NCBI RefSeq assembly: GCF_020564935.1
Contig: NZ_JAJCXB010000009.1
Location: 119,207 to 183,206 of the forward strand
Length of the DNA stretch: 64,000 bases
Direction of reading: 5' to 3'
Source: Streptomyces pinistramenti
GTDB taxonomy: Bacteria > Actinomycetota > Actinomycetes > Streptomycetales > Streptomycetaceae
The position numbers and the translations under genes are program-made. How positions within the stretch are numbered: position 1 is the stretch's first letter; every line of letters starts with the position of its first letter. The notes beneath the pieces are model-generated. The model was not told where the DNA came from. It did not search any database and was given only the letters and a program-made list of their open reading frames with translations. Shown in pieces: positions 24,545 through 33,750 of the stretch.

Positions 24545-25824
24545 AGATCCTGATCACGGCCGCCGGCTCGTACGGCGACATCGCCCCCTACACCGGCGTC
24601 GGCGCCGCCCTCACCGCGGCGGGCCACGAGGTCACACTCGCCACCCACGACACCTTCGCCCCACTGGTACGTGCCGCGGGCCTGGAATTCCGCCGGCTGC
24701 CCGCCGACCCGCGCGCCCGCCGCCCCGAGACCGGCCCGGACGCCCAGGCAACACCCCCGCCGAACCTCGCATCCGGCAGCAAGCGGGCCCTGATGCGCAC
24801 CGCCGCCGCCTTCCTCCAGGAACTGGGCACCGGCATCGCCGACGCCGTCACCCCCGGCACGGAACTCCTGCTGCTGTCCACCACCACCGCACCGCTCGGC
24901 CGCGACCTGTGCGAGGCGCACGGCATCCCCGCACTCGACCTCCCCCTCCAACCCACCGCGCCCACCGGCGACTTCGCCCCGGTCATGGCCGGCGGCCGCT
25001 CCCTGGGCCGCCTCGGCAACCGCGCCGCGGGCCGCTTCTCGCTCCGCATCGTCGACCGCCTCTACGCCGACGCCTCCCGCGACCTGCGCGCCCGCCTCGG
25101 CCTGCCGCCCGCCACACCCGGCGCGGTACGCCGCCGCACCGAGACGGCCGGGCAGCCGGCCCTGCACGGATTCAGCGAGGTCCTGGTGCAGCGGCCCGCC
25201 GACTGGCGCCCCGGCCTCGACATCGTCGGCAACTGGTGGCCCTGGCACGACCGGGACACCCAACTCCCCGCCGCCCTTGAGGACTTCCTCGCCGCCGGCC
25301 CGCCGCCGGTCTTCATCAGCTTCGGCAGCATGGCGGCGGGCCAGGGCGAACGGCTCGGCGCACTCGCCGTACGGGCGCTGCGCCGCGCCAAGATCCGCGG
25401 CATCCTCCAGTCCGGCTGGGCCGGCCTCACCGCAGATGCCCGCCCCGCGCACTCCCCCGACATCCTCACCATCGGCGAGGTCCCGCACGCGCTCCTCTTC
25501 CCCCGCACCGCCGCCGTCGTCCACCACGCGGGCGCGGGCACCGCAGCGGCCGGGCTACGGGCCGGCGTGCCCGCCGTCCCGGTCCCGGTCACCGCCGATC
25601 AGCCCTTCTGGGCCGCCCGGTTGGCGTCCGTGGGCGCCGCGACCGCGCCGATCCCCTTCGCCGACCTGTCCGACGAAGCGGCCGCCGACCGGCTGGCCGA
25701 CGCCCTCGTCCGCGCCACCACGGACCCCGCCCTGCGCACCCGCACCACCGAAGCCGCCCGCCGCATGGCCACCGAACACGGTACGCAGGCGGTCGTCCGC
25801 GCCGTGGAGCACCGCACGCCCTGA
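24541..25824 (+). CDS. MGT/UGT-type glycosyltransferase
   Basis: A 427-residue GT1-family enzyme. The N-terminal ITAAGSYGDIAPY matches the acceptor-domain start. The C-terminal donor-binding region has FISFGSM and HHAGAGTAAAGLRAGVPAVPVPV, followed by DQPFWAARLASVGA, the nucleotide-sugar signature. It is translationally coupled (ATGA) to the TipA-like regulator. This combination suggests inducible antibiotic inactivation by glycosylation, as known for macrolide glycosyltransferases, but it could equally be a tailoring enzyme. Substrate not predictable. Confidence 0.88.
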   Translation: MKILITAAGSYGDIAPYTGVGAALTAAGHEVTLATHDTFAPLVRAAGLEFRRLPADPRARRPETGPDAQATPPPNLASGSKRALMRTAAAFLQELGTGIADAVTPGTELLLLSTTTAPLGRDLCEAHGIPALDLPLQPTAPTGDFAPVMAGGRSLGRLGNRAAGRFSLRIVDRLYADASRDLRARLGLPPATPGAVRRRTETAGQPALHGFSEVLVQRPADWRPGLDIVGNWWPWHDRDTQLPAALEDFLAAGPPPVFISFGSMAAGQGERLGALAVRALRRAKIRGILQSGWAGLTADARPAHSPDILTIGEVPHALLFPRTAAVVHHAGAGTAAAGLRAGVPAVPVPVTADQPFWAARLASVGAATAPIPFADLSDEAAADRLADALVRATTDPALRTRTTEAARRMATEHGTQAVVRAVEHRTP

Positions 25825-25961
25825 CGCACCGCCCCTCCCCTTCCGGCCCCCTGACCGGTTCCCGCCACCCGGCCCCCGTGACTCTGGTAGTCCTTTTCAC
25901 CGGGGGACGGGCCTGCGCCCGTCGCAGCGACCTCTGGGGCGCCGCAAGGGAGGGGATGGAC

Positions 25962-28900
25962 ATGAGCACCACCACGCGCGACGAGATCATCGCCATCGAG
26001 CAGAAGGCGGTGGACCGCGCCTACGACTGCTACAGAGCGCGGCTGGACGAACTGGAGGGAAACCCCGTCGCGTTGGCGTCGGCGAGCGGCAAGGACAGCG
26101 TCGCCAACCGGCTCGGCGCCCAGGAACGGGCGGCCGCGTACGACGGCCTCGGCAACGAATCGCTGGTCATCAGCCGCGTCGACGTGAAGGCGGAGCCCAC
26201 GCCTTTCTACGTCGGCAGGCGCGCCGTCTCCGACGTCCGCACCCGCGACACCGTCGTCGTGCTGTGGACCAGCAAGCTCGCGAAACAGTGGTCCGACGCG
26301 CTGCCCGAAGCCCCCGGCGAGGTGCTGCTGCGGCGGCAACTGCGGTGCGACCGGCACGTGGTCCAGGACTACTTCGACGAGATCGCCGTCGCCGCCCCCG
26401 TCCCGGCACCGCGGCCGCCCGCCGAAGACCGCACCGGCGCCGAACGCCCGACACCCCCCGAAGCCGCGCCGGTACCCGAAACGCCCGCCCCCGCGGCCGT
26501 CCCCCGCAAGCGACGCCCCAAGCCCCAGCAGCCCGACGACTTCCTCCTGCGCGAACTCCAGCGCTCCCGCAGCGGCCGGATGCGCGACATCGTCGAGACG
26601 ATCCGCCGCGACCAGATGGCCCTGGTCACGGAGTCGCCCACCGACGTCCTCGTCATCCAGGGCGGCCCCGGCACCGGCAAGTCGGCCGTCGGCCTGCACC
26701 GCGTCACCTGGCTCGTCGACAACGGCCACTTCCACGCCCAGGACATCCTCGTCGTCGGCCCGCACCAGCGGTTTCTGGACTACGTCGGCCACGTCCTGCC
26801 CACCCTCGGCACCCGCAACGTCAACGCCGTCCAGCTGACCCGGCTGTGGGACGGCGAAATCCTGGGCACCGACACCCCGCAGACCCGCGAGGTGAAGTCG
26901 GACGAACGGATGGCGGCCGTCCTCCGGCGCCGCGTCGAACACGCCTGCCGCCCCGAAGCCCTCGACACCCTCACCGCGCCCCCCGCCTACGAGGGCGACG
27001 AACCGGCGTTCACCGTCACCGCGGGAAGCACCACCCTGCGGATCCCGCGCTCCGCGGTCCTCGCCCTCCTCGACGAGGCCCGCGGCGGCAGCGGCGCCTA
27101 CCGCGAACGCCGCGACCGCTTCCGCAGCCTGCTCGTCGACCGGCTCCTGCAGGAACTCGTCCTGGCCGCCCCGCGCCGCAGCCGCGACGGCACCATCCGC
27201 CGCGACCTGGAACGCAACCGCCGCGTCGGACAGCTCATCGACCGCGTCTGGCCGTCACCGGGTGCCAGGGAAGCCCTGCGCAGCCTCTACGACTCGCCCG
27301 ATCTCGTCCGCACCTGCGCCGCCGGCCTCCTCGACGCCACCGAACAGGCGGCCCTGCACCGCCCCCGGGGAGCCTCCGCCGACGACGACCCCTGGACCCT
27401 CGACGACCACGTCTGCCTCGAAGAACTCCGCTACCTCATCGCCGGCGAAGTCCCGCAGCGCTACGGCCACATCGTCGTCGACGAGGCACAGGACCTCACC
27501 CCCATGCAGGCCCGCGCACTGCGCCGCCGCTGCGCGGCCAACGGCTCGATGACGGTACTCGGCGACCTCGCCCAGGCCACCGGCCCCCACACCCCCACCA
27601 GTTGGGACCGCCTCGGCACGCTGCTCTCCGACCACGGCGACTGGCGGATCGCCGAACTGCACACCAGCTACCGCGTACCGGCCGAAATCATGGCGTTCGT
27701 CGCACCCCTGGCCCGCGCCGTCGCCCCCGCACTGCCCTACCCCCAGGCCGTCCGCAACGCGGGCGACGACGCGGTACGGACCCTGGCCACCGAACCGTGG
27801 AAGCTCCTCGACGACACCGTCACCCAGGCCATCCGCCTGGTGGGCACCAGCGACGGGCGCACCCTGCGCTCGGTCGCCGTCATCGTCCCCGACGACTCGG
27901 GCTGGCTCGACGAGATCGGCCGCCACCTCGACGAGAGCGCCGACCTCACCCGGCAGGGCCGCGAGGCGGTGTCCGTCCTGGCCGCCGCGCAGGCCAAGGG
28001 CATGGAGTACGACCACGTCCTCGTCGTCGAACCGGCCACCATCGCCGACCGCGGCCCGGCCGGCCTGCGCCAGCTCTACGTCGCCCTCACCCGCAGCACC
28101 CAGAGCCTGACCGTGCTGCACACCGCCCCGCTCCCGGAAGCCCTCACCACCACCGACAACGCCACCGTCCCGCCGCCCACCGCGCCCGGCCCCGGCCCCG
28201 GCCCCGCGCAGGAAGACCTCCCCGAGATCGGCGCCGACCTCCGCGTCCAGGTCATCGGCCCGCGCCCCGGCGGCCGCTACAAGGTCAAGGCCCTCTCCCC
28301 GGAGATGGACCGCCCCCTGGTCCTGGCCGTCCGGCACGGCTCGGTCCCCCCGCGCGCGGGCGACGAACTGACCTGCTGGGTCTTCGCCAACGAGACGAAC
28401 CACAGCGTCCTCACCACCGACCAGCGCGGCCGCCGCCCCATCTCCCCCAAAATGGCGGAACGCTACGCAGCGGCCCTCGGCGTCCTCGACGAGCTGCTGA
28501 CCGACGGCAGCACCACAGAAAACCCCCGCGCCCGCCTCTCCGAACTCCAGGGCATGGCCCACCGCGTCCTCCGCCGCGACCAGGCGGACTGGGTGGCAGT
28601 ACGGCGCCTGCTCGGCTCCCCCGACCGGCAACGCCTGGGCGCCCTGCGCGACCTCGCCGCAAGCACCCACCGCGCACTCAAGGACGACGCACTGGACACC
28701 GGCCGCCTACGGGACGAACTGACGGCATCCGGCTGGGCCCCGGCCCTGGCCGCAGCACGGGCAACCCTCGCCACCCGCCTCGCCGCCGCGCCCGAACCCG
28801 CCCCCGCACCCCAGCCCGACCAGAAGGAAACCGCACCCGTGCCCACCGTCGAAGAAGCCCCCGCCGCACCGGCCGTGACCACGAAGGAGGCTTTCCACCG

Positions 28901-29303
28901 CGCCCTGGAAACCGCGGCCGCCGCCGACCGCACCAGCAAGAAGCACGAGGCCGTACGCCACGCCCTGAAGTCGGCCCTGCTCTGGGCCGACCTCCAGCCC
29001 ACCGACTCCCCCGTCATCGACGTCAGCTGCGCCACCTCCGACGGCCTGTACCTCTACGAAGTCCTGGGCTCCGGCTGCTCCACCTACCCGGACCTCCGCG
29101 CCGGAGCCACCCGCCTCCTCGAAATCAACCACACCCTCCCCACCCCGGCCGACAGCCTCTACCTGGTCCTCTGCGAACCCCCCGCCGAGAACTGGTCGGC
29201 CGACACCGTCCACGACGTCTTCGGCATCCACGTCCTGTGGCGCACCCAGGAAAGCTGGGGCGGCCGCCACACCCATTCCGCCCTGTGCCTGGAGCCGCAA
29301 TAA
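25962..29303 (+). CDS. HelD/HelR-like RNA polymerase-associated ATPase with long C-terminal extension
   Basis: A protein of about 1113 residues. The N-terminal coiled-coil (EIIAIEQKAVDRAY) and the SRVDVKAEPTPFYVGRRAV stretch match the HelD secondary-channel arm. The UvrD-like motor has Walker A GGPGTGK at 234-240, Walker B VVDEAQDLTPMQ near 507, and late motifs ending SLTVLHTAPL near 720. HelD proteins usually end at about 750. Here 350 residues follow: an OB/SH3-like segment (LRVQVIGPRPGGRYKVKALS), a helical part, a Pro/Ala linker and a final alpha/beta domain (LYLYEVLGSGCSTYPDLR). ATG 25962 fits the GGGAGGGG ribosome-binding site. No rifamycin-associated element was found upstream. Confidence 0.8.
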   Translation: MSTTTRDEIIAIEQKAVDRAYDCYRARLDELEGNPVALASASGKDSVANRLGAQERAAAYDGLGNESLVISRVDVKAEPTPFYVGRRAVSDVRTRDTVVVLWTSKLAKQWSDALPEAPGEVLLRRQLRCDRHVVQDYFDEIAVAAPVPAPRPPAEDRTGAERPTPPEAAPVPETPAPAAVPRKRRPKPQQPDDFLLRELQRSRSGRMRDIVETIRRDQMALVTESPTDVLVIQGGPGTGKSAVGLHRVTWLVDNGHFHAQDILVVGPHQRFLDYVGHVLPTLGTRNVNAVQLTRLWDGEILGTDTPQTREVKSDERMAAVLRRRVEHACRPEALDTLTAPPAYEGDEPAFTVTAGSTTLRIPRSAVLALLDEARGGSGAYRERRDRFRSLLVDRLLQELVLAAPRRSRDGTIRRDLERNRRVGQLIDRVWPSPGAREALRSLYDSPDLVRTCAAGLLDATEQAALHRPRGASADDDPWTLDDHVCLEELRYLIAGEVPQRYGHIVVDEAQDLTPMQARALRRRCAANGSMTVLGDLAQATGPHTPTSWDRLGTLLSDHGDWRIAELHTSYRVPAEIMAFVAPLARAVAPALPYPQAVRNAGDDAVRTLATEPWKLLDDTVTQAIRLVGTSDGRTLRSVAVIVPDDSGWLDEIGRHLDESADLTRQGREAVSVLAAAQAKGMEYDHVLVVEPATIADRGPAGLRQLYVALTRSTQSLTVLHTAPLPEALTTTDNATVPPPTAPGPGPGPAQEDLPEIGADLRVQVIGPRPGGRYKVKALSPEMDRPLVLAVRHGSVPPRAGDELTCWVFANETNHSVLTTDQRGRRPISPKMAERYAAALGVLDELLTDGSTTENPRARLSELQGMAHRVLRRDQADWVAVRRLLGSPDRQRLGALRDLAASTHRALKDDALDTGRLRDELTASGWAPALAAARATLATRLAAAPEPAPAPQPDQKETAPVPTVEEAPAAPAVTTKEAFHRALETAAAADRTSKKHEAVRHALKSALLWADLQPTDSPVIDVSCATSDGLYLYEVLGSGCSTYPDLRAGATRLLEINHTLPTPADSLYLVLCEPPAENWSADTVHDVFGIHVLWRTQESWGGRHTHSALCLEPQ

Positions 29304-29339
29304 ACCTCCGCACGTGCGGCCCCTGCCGTACTGCACGTC

Positions 29340-29373
29340 AAAGCCCCCACCGGGTAATCCCGGTGGGGGCTTT
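29340..29373. terminator. Perfect 15-bp bidirectional terminator
   Basis: Arms 29340-29354 and 29359-29373 with a TAAT loop; A-run on one side and T-run on the other. It ends the HelD-like gene on the plus strand and the tRNA-Ala transcript on the minus strand. Confidence 0.9.
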
Positions 29374-29381
29374 GCGTGCGG

Positions 29382-29454
29382 TGGACCTGAGGGGATTCGA
29401 ACCCCTGACCCCCTCGTTGCGAACGAGGTGCGCTACCAGCTGCGCCACAGGCCC
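29382..29454 (-). tRNA. tRNA-Ala (anticodon CGC)
   Basis: A 73-base tRNA. The acceptor stem is GGGCCTG paired with CAGGTCC (one G-U pair) and the D-loop contains AGCTGGTA. The anticodon stem CCTCG/CGAGG encloses loop TTCGCAA, giving anticodon CGC. The T-arm is GGGGTTCGAATCCCC and the discriminator base is A; the CCA end is not complete in the gene. It reads GCG alanine codons, frequent in GC-rich genomes. No repeat of its 3' end was seen in the window. Confidence 0.95.
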
Positions 29455-29526
29455 TTGCGACGAGTGAAACTCTAGCATCTCGTCGGCGGTGCTCGGAAAT
29501 CGCTTCCGGTGCTGGTCAGCGGATGG

Positions 29527-30606
29527 CTACTCGTTCGCGGCGCGCGGCCGGTCGAGGTCGTCGGGGTATCCGGAGTCGCGGTCGGCGGCCGGCGACGGGT
29601 TCGCGTACTGGTCGAAGAGCGGGGTACGGCCCCGGGTGCGGCGACCGGGTCCTGCCGGGCGGCGGGTGGCATCGTCGGGGCGGTCCTGCTGCGGGGTGCC
29701 GGGGCGGTCGGCGGCGGCGCTGGAGCGGGCGGAGCTCCAGGCGTCGTCGGCTTCCAGGTCGACATGGCTGGTGGCGCGCGGGGCGACCGGGGCGGTGACG
29801 TAGGTGGGAAGCGGGACCGGAACCGGCTCCCAGGTGCCGGAGACCGGACGCGGGCGTTCGCGTTCGCGCTGCTGATCGACCCACTCGGCGTGGTCGGTCT
29901 CCTCGACGAGGGCACGGCGGCCCGCGGCCTGGGCGGGCTCGGGGCGCGGCTCAGGGGCGGGCTCGGCGGGAGCGTCAGCGCGGTGGGCGGCTGGGCGGTC
30001 GTCGGCGGGCGGCTCGTCGGCCGCCCGCTGAGGGTGGGGCCTGCCCTCCCGCAGTCGCTTGGCTGCCGCCTCCGCCTTGCGCTGGTCCATGGTGAAGGTG
30101 AAGCGGCGGCGCTCCTGGGTGCGCAGGTAAATGATGTACGCGCTCAGGAGGAGGGCGGGCAGGGCGGGCGCCCAGAGGAAGGCGATACCGCCGACAGCGG
30201 CCACGACGGCGCCGATGGTGAAGGCCAGGAAGAGGATCGTGATGGTGCGCCGGCGCCGGGCCAGGACCTTGGCGCGCTTGGTGCGTTCGGCGACGGAGGG
30301 GTGCGGCGGGGCGGCGACCCGGGCGCGGGATTCGGTCGCGGGGTCGTCGAAGGCCCGGAGGTCGGCCTCTTCGGCCGCGTAGTCCGGGTCCTGCTCGTCG
30401 GCGGCATCGTCGGAGGGACACTCTTCCTGCCCCTTGTCGTAACGCCGCTGCATGGCCGCGCGTCCCGACAGGAGTCGGATGGCAGTGCTGAAGCGCTCGG
30501 TGGGACGCGCCTCGTTCAGTTCGTCCTGCCTACGGAGCCACATCGGCACCAAATAGGCAGCCCAGGCCCCGACGATGACTGCGTAGATGAGGCCGCTGCT
30601 TCTCAC
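29527..30606 (-). CDS. sepX: Divisome membrane protein SepX / GlpR
   Basis: A 359-residue protein with an N-terminal transmembrane helix (residues 4-23, LIYAVIVGAWAAYLVPMWLR), a cytoplasmic acidic linker, and a second hydrophobic block at about 121-160. A long disordered Pro/Arg/Glu-rich tail follows. This matches the actinobacterial SepX/GlpR family, which binds the gephyrin-like protein Glp at the division septum. The glp gene is three genes upstream on the same strand, the conserved arrangement. It starts at GTG 30606. The product helps FtsZ-ring stability in Streptomyces sporulation septa (family knowledge). Confidence 0.87.
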   Translation of the reverse strand: MRSSGLIYAVIVGAWAAYLVPMWLRRQDELNEARPTERFSTAIRLLSGRAAMQRRYDKGQEECPSDDAADEQDPDYAAEEADLRAFDDPATESRARVAAPPHPSVAERTKRAKVLARRRRTITILFLAFTIGAVVAAVGGIAFLWAPALPALLLSAYIIYLRTQERRRFTFTMDQRKAEAAAKRLREGRPHPQRAADEPPADDRPAAHRADAPAEPAPEPRPEPAQAAGRRALVEETDHAEWVDQQRERERPRPVSGTWEPVPVPLPTYVTAPVAPRATSHVDLEADDAWSSARSSAAADRPGTPQQDRPDDATRRPAGPGRRTRGRTPLFDQYANPSPAADRDSGYPDDLDRPRAANE

Positions 30607-30757
30607 AACTCACACGGTAGAGGGGTTTGCGCGGGGCCATCCGCCAATTGAGCCGGTGTGTCGCACGATCTGGCTGATATCTCGAACTTTTTTTGTGATT
30701 GTTGAGATCAGCACTCTTCGAATGTGGCCGAAACGGCGATAAATTCGAACATCTATT

Positions 30758-31381
30758 TTATTTGTGGGGTGCGCTGGGTTTCTGCCGGCGCCAGCGGTGG
30801 AGCATCCCCTCGGGCACCTCTTCCGCGGTCAGTGCGAATACCGCGTGGTCGCGCCAGCCGCCGTCGATGTGGAGATAGCGCGGCCGCAGGCCCTCCTCGC
30901 GAAAGCCGAGCTTTTCCACGACGCGGCGGCTGGGGATGTTCTCCGGCCGAATGCACACCTCGATGCGGTGCAGTCCCACGGAGCGGAAGCAGTGGTCGAC
31001 GGCGAGTGCGACGGCGGTCGGAATGACACCGCGGCCGGCGACTCCCCGGTCCACCCAGTAACCGATGTGGCCCGAGCACATGGATCCCCAGGTGATGCCG
31101 GCGACGGTCAGTTGGCCGACGAGCCGGCCCTCGTATTCGACGACGAACGGCAGCATGCGGCCGGCATACGCCTCGGACCGCAGATGGCGGACCATCTGAC
31201 GGTAAGTGGGTCGGTGCGGGGCGGGGATTCCCGGAGGGGGCGGCGGGACGGTGGCTTCCCAGGGGCGCAGCCAGTCGCGGTTGCGGCGGTTGACCTCGCG
31301 CCAGTCACGCTGGTCGCGCAGCTTTATCGGCCGGAGGGTGACCTCTCCGTCGGTCAGGACGACCGGCCAGGGCGCGTTCAG
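30758..31381 (-). CDS. RimJ/RimL-type GNAT acetyltransferase
   Basis: About 207 residues. The product has VTLRPIKLRDQRDWREVNRR near the start, then the acetyl-CoA region YWVDRGVAGRGVIPTAVAL and RPENIPSRRVVEKLGF, typical of ribosomal-protein-alanine acetyltransferases. ATG 31195 would remove the first conserved strand, so it is not the real start. The conserved N-terminus reads [17 protein letters not shown], and the only codon that fits before it is CTG at 31381, overlapping the stop of the upstream mog gene (CTGA). A CTG start is therefore proposed. It is part of the galU-glp-moaC-mog-rimJ series. Confidence 0.82.
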   Translation of the reverse strand: MNAPWPVVLTDGEVTLRPIKLRDQRDWREVNRRNRDWLRPWEATVPPPPPGIPAPHRPTYRQMVRHLRSEAYAGRMLPFVVEYEGRLVGQLTVAGITWGSMCSGHIGYWVDRGVAGRGVIPTAVALAVDHCFRSVGLHRIEVCIRPENIPSRRVVEKLGFREEGLRPRYLHIDGGWRDHAVFALTAEEVPEGMLHRWRRQKPSAPHK

Positions 31382-31881
31382 TGCCGGCTCCGCGGGGGTC
31401 TGGGGTGGTCGCCGCCGCGGATCTGGTCCACGGCGTGCGGGAGGAGGTCGGCGAGTACGGTGAGGCCGTCGCGTACACCGCCGGTCGAGCCGGGGAGGTT
31501 GACGATCAGGGTGTGGCCGGCGAGGCCGGCGAGGCCGCGGGAGAGGGCCGCGGTGGGGACCTTCGTACGGCCTGCGGCGCGGATCGCCTCGGGGATGCCG
31601 GGGATGTCGTGGTCCAGGACCCGGCGGGTGGCTTCGGGGGTGCGGTCGGTGGGCGAGAGGCCGGTGCCGCCGGTGGTGAGGACGACGTCGTAGCCGTCGG
31701 CGACGGCCGCGCGCAGGGCGGCCTCCACGGGGTCGCCGTCCGGGACGACCTGCGGCCCGTCGACCGTGAAGCCCATGGCGGCCAGGCCCTCGGCGAGCAG
31801 CGGGCCGCCCTTGTCGGCGTAGACGCCGGCGGCCGCGCGGTGGGAGGCGGTGACGACCAGGGCGCGCGGGGCGGGGCTCAT
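31378..31881 (-). CDS. mog: Molybdopterin adenylyltransferase-type protein (MogA/MoaB family)
   Basis: A 167-residue MoCF-fold protein with [19 protein letters not shown] near residue 75 (the molybdopterin-binding GGTG loop with the essential Asp) and [10 protein letters not shown] near 135. It adenylates molybdopterin ahead of metal insertion by MoeA/Glp-type proteins. Start and stop overlap the neighbours (ATGA with moaC; the GNAT start on the other side). It is part of a molybdenum cofactor gene set that includes moaC and glp. Confidence 0.9.
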   Translation of the reverse strand: MSPAPRALVVTASHRAAAGVYADKGGPLLAEGLAAMGFTVDGPQVVPDGDPVEAALRAAVADGYDVVLTTGGTGLSPTDRTPEATRRVLDHDIPGIPEAIRAAGRTKVPTAALSRGLAGLAGHTLIVNLPGSTGGVRDGLTVLADLLPHAVDQIRGGDHPRPPRSRH

Positions 31882-32360
31882 GCCCGGCTCCAGTCGCCGG
31901 ACTTGCCGCCGGTCTTCGTCTCGACGCGGATGTCGGAGATGACCGCGGCCTTGTCGACGGCCTTGATCATGTCGACGACGGTGAGCGCGGCGACGGAGAC
32001 GGCGGTGAGGGCTTCCATCTCGACGCCGGTGCGGTCGGTGGTCTTGACCGTGGCGGCGATCTCGACGGCGTCGTCGGCGACCGAGAGGTCCACCTGCACG
32101 CCCGAGACGGCGAGGGGGTGGCACAGCGGGATCAGGTCGGGGGTGCGTTTGGCGCCCATGATGCCGGCGATCCTGGCGGTGGCCAGCGCATCGCCCTTGG
32201 GGACGCCTTCACCCCGCAGCAACTCGATGACCTGCGGCGATACCAGGACGCGGCCGCGGGCCACGGCGGTGCGGGCGGTGACGTCCTTGGCGGAGACGTC
32301 GACCATACGGGCCGCGCCCGCCGCGTCGAGATGGGTGAGGTGTTGCTGGCCGCTGCTCAT
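31878..32360 (-). CDS. moaC: Cyclic pyranopterin monophosphate synthase
   Basis: A 160-residue Moa[19 protein letters not shown] near the start, the conserved [13 protein letters not shown], then [19 protein letters not shown], and the catalytic lysine/aspartate region MIKAVDKAA near 135. It acts with MoaA on a GTP-derived intermediate to form cPMP, the first step of molybdenum cofactor synthesis. Coupled to mog by ATGA overlap; 69 bases downstream of glp. Confidence 0.95.
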   Translation of the reverse strand: MSSGQQHLTHLDAAGAARMVDVSAKDVTARTAVARGRVLVSPQVIELLRGEGVPKGDALATARIAGIMGAKRTPDLIPLCHPLAVSGVQVDLSVADDAVEIAATVKTTDRTGVEMEALTAVSVAALTVVDMIKAVDKAAVISDIRVETKTGGKSGDWSRA

Positions 32361-32429
32361 CGTTCTCCTGGTCCGGACTGCCGCCTGTGCGACGACACCG
32401 TACCCCCGGCCCGACCCGGAGGAGAGGCC

Positions 32430-33746
32430 CTACCCGAGCAGGACGACGTCGACGGTGCCGCCCGCGGCGACCTCGGTGGTGTCCTCGGGGATGACGATCA
32501 GCGCATTGGCGTGGGCGAGTGCCTTGATGAGGTGGGAGCCGGGGCCGCCGACGGGGGTGACCGTGCCGGCGGCCGGGTCGTACGCGCCGCGCAGGAACTG
32601 GCGGCGGCCCTCGGGCGAGGAGGTGAGGGCATCGGTGCACGTCGCCGGGGTGGTGGGGCGGTGCACGTCGGGCAGGCCCATCAGGGCGCGGATGGCGGGG
32701 CGGACGAACAGTTCGAAGGAGACGTAGGAGCTGACGGGGTTGCCGGGCAGGGCCAGCAGCGGGATGCGGTCGGGGCCGATGAGGCCGAAGCCCTGGGGCT
32801 TGCCCGGCTGCATGGCGAGCTTGCGGAACTCGACCGTGCCCTCCTCGGCGGAGAGGTCGGTGAGCGTCTCCTTGACCACGTCGTACGCGCCGACGCTGAC
32901 GCCGCCGCTGGTGACGAGGATGTCGGCCCGGATGAGCTGGTCCTCCAGGGTGGCGCGGAGGGTGTCGGCGTCGTCGGCGACCGCGCCGACGCGGTAGGCG
33001 ATGGCTCCGGCGTCCCGGGCGGCCGCGGTGAGCTGGAAGCTGTTGGAGTCGTGGATCTGGCCGGGGCCCAACGGCTCGCCGGGCTGGACCAGTTCGCTGC
33101 CGGTCGACATGACGACGACGCGGGGGCGGGGGCGTACCCGCACCGTGCCGCGGCCGATGGCGGCGAGCAGGCCGATCTGGGACGGACCGAGCACGGTGCC
33201 GGCGCGCAGCGCGGATTCGCCTGCGCTGACGTCGCTGCCCCGGGCCCGGATGTGGGCGCGGGCGGCGACCGGGCGGTGCACGCGGACCTCGCCCGACGCG
33301 CCCTCGGGGGCCGCGCTGTGCGCCCGCATGCCGTCGGCGGGGCCCCGGCCGCTGCCGCCGTCGGTCCATTCGACGGGGACGACGGCCTCGGCGCCGGGCG
33401 GGAGGGGCGCGCCGGTCATGATGCGGGCCGCCTCGCCGGGGCCGACGGCCGGGAGATCGCCGCTGCCCGCCGCGACGTCACCGATGACGGTGAGCGCGGC
33501 GGGGAACTCCTCGGTGGCGCCCGCCACATCGGCGACGCGGACCGCGTAGCCGTCCATGGAGCTGTTGTCGAAGGGCGGCAGGGCCACCGGGACGGTGACG
33601 TCCTCCACCAGGACGCAGCCCTGGGCGTCGAGGAGTTGCAGCTCGATCGGCTCCAGGGGATGGATCTTGGAGAGGACGTCGTCGAGGTGGTCGGCCACCG
33701 ACCAGACGCGGTGCTGGTGGCTGGTCCGGTCGGTGGTGCCGCTCAA
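32430..33746 (-). CDS. glp: Gephyrin-like molybdotransferase Glp (MoeA family)
   Basis: A 438-residue MoeA-family protein. The domain I/II core has PPFDNSSMDGYAVR. The MoCF domain has VVVMSTGSELVQPGEPLGPG, DSNSF and ADILVTSGGVSVG. KLAMQPGKPQGFG and LPGNPVSS precede the C-terminal domain IV. Such proteins insert molybdate into adenylated molybdopterin; in actinobacteria the Glp paralogue also joins the divisome through GlpR/SepX, encoded downstream. The start is TTG 33746, five bases after the galU stop, with GGAG upstream. An Arg/Gly-rich insert (about GGSGRGPADGMRAHSA) is unusual. Confidence 0.92.
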   Translation of the reverse strand: MSGTTDRTSHQHRVWSVADHLDDVLSKIHPLEPIELQLLDAQGCVLVEDVTVPVALPPFDNSSMDGYAVRVADVAGATEEFPAALTVIGDVAAGSGDLPAVGPGEAARIMTGAPLPPGAEAVVPVEWTDGGSGRGPADGMRAHSAAPEGASGEVRVHRPVAARAHIRARGSDVSAGESALRAGTVLGPSQIGLLAAIGRGTVRVRPRPRVVVMSTGSELVQPGEPLGPGQIHDSNSFQLTAAARDAGAIAYRVGAVADDADTLRATLEDQLIRADILVTSGGVSVGAYDVVKETLTDLSAEEGTVEFRKLAMQPGKPQGFGLIGPDRIPLLALPGNPVSSYVSFELFVRPAIRALMGLPDVHRPTTPATCTDALTSSPEGRRQFLRGAYDPAAGTVTPVGGPGSHLIKALAHANALIVIPEDTTEVAAGGTVDVVLLG

Positions 33747-33750
33747 AGCC

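Noticed and set aside
25825..25961. Rifamycin-associated element upstream of the HelD-like gene
   Set aside because: I looked for the GGGGCTTGC inverted repeat that marks rifampicin-induced helR genes; nothing similar is present, so no rifamycin link is claimed.
29382..29454. tRNA-Ala as an integration site
   Set aside because: No second copy of its 3' end and no mobile genes nearby were seen; the flanking genes are conserved core.
25277..29467. Plus-strand open frame of 1396 codons across the glycosyltransferase and HelD-like genes
   Set aside because: It runs through two real genes in another frame and the tRNA region, and is almost pure Arg/Pro; a shadow.
30758..31195. Start of the RimJ-like gene at ATG 31195
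   Set aside because: It would delete the conserved LTDGEVTLRP strand, and upstream codons continue the homology in frame.
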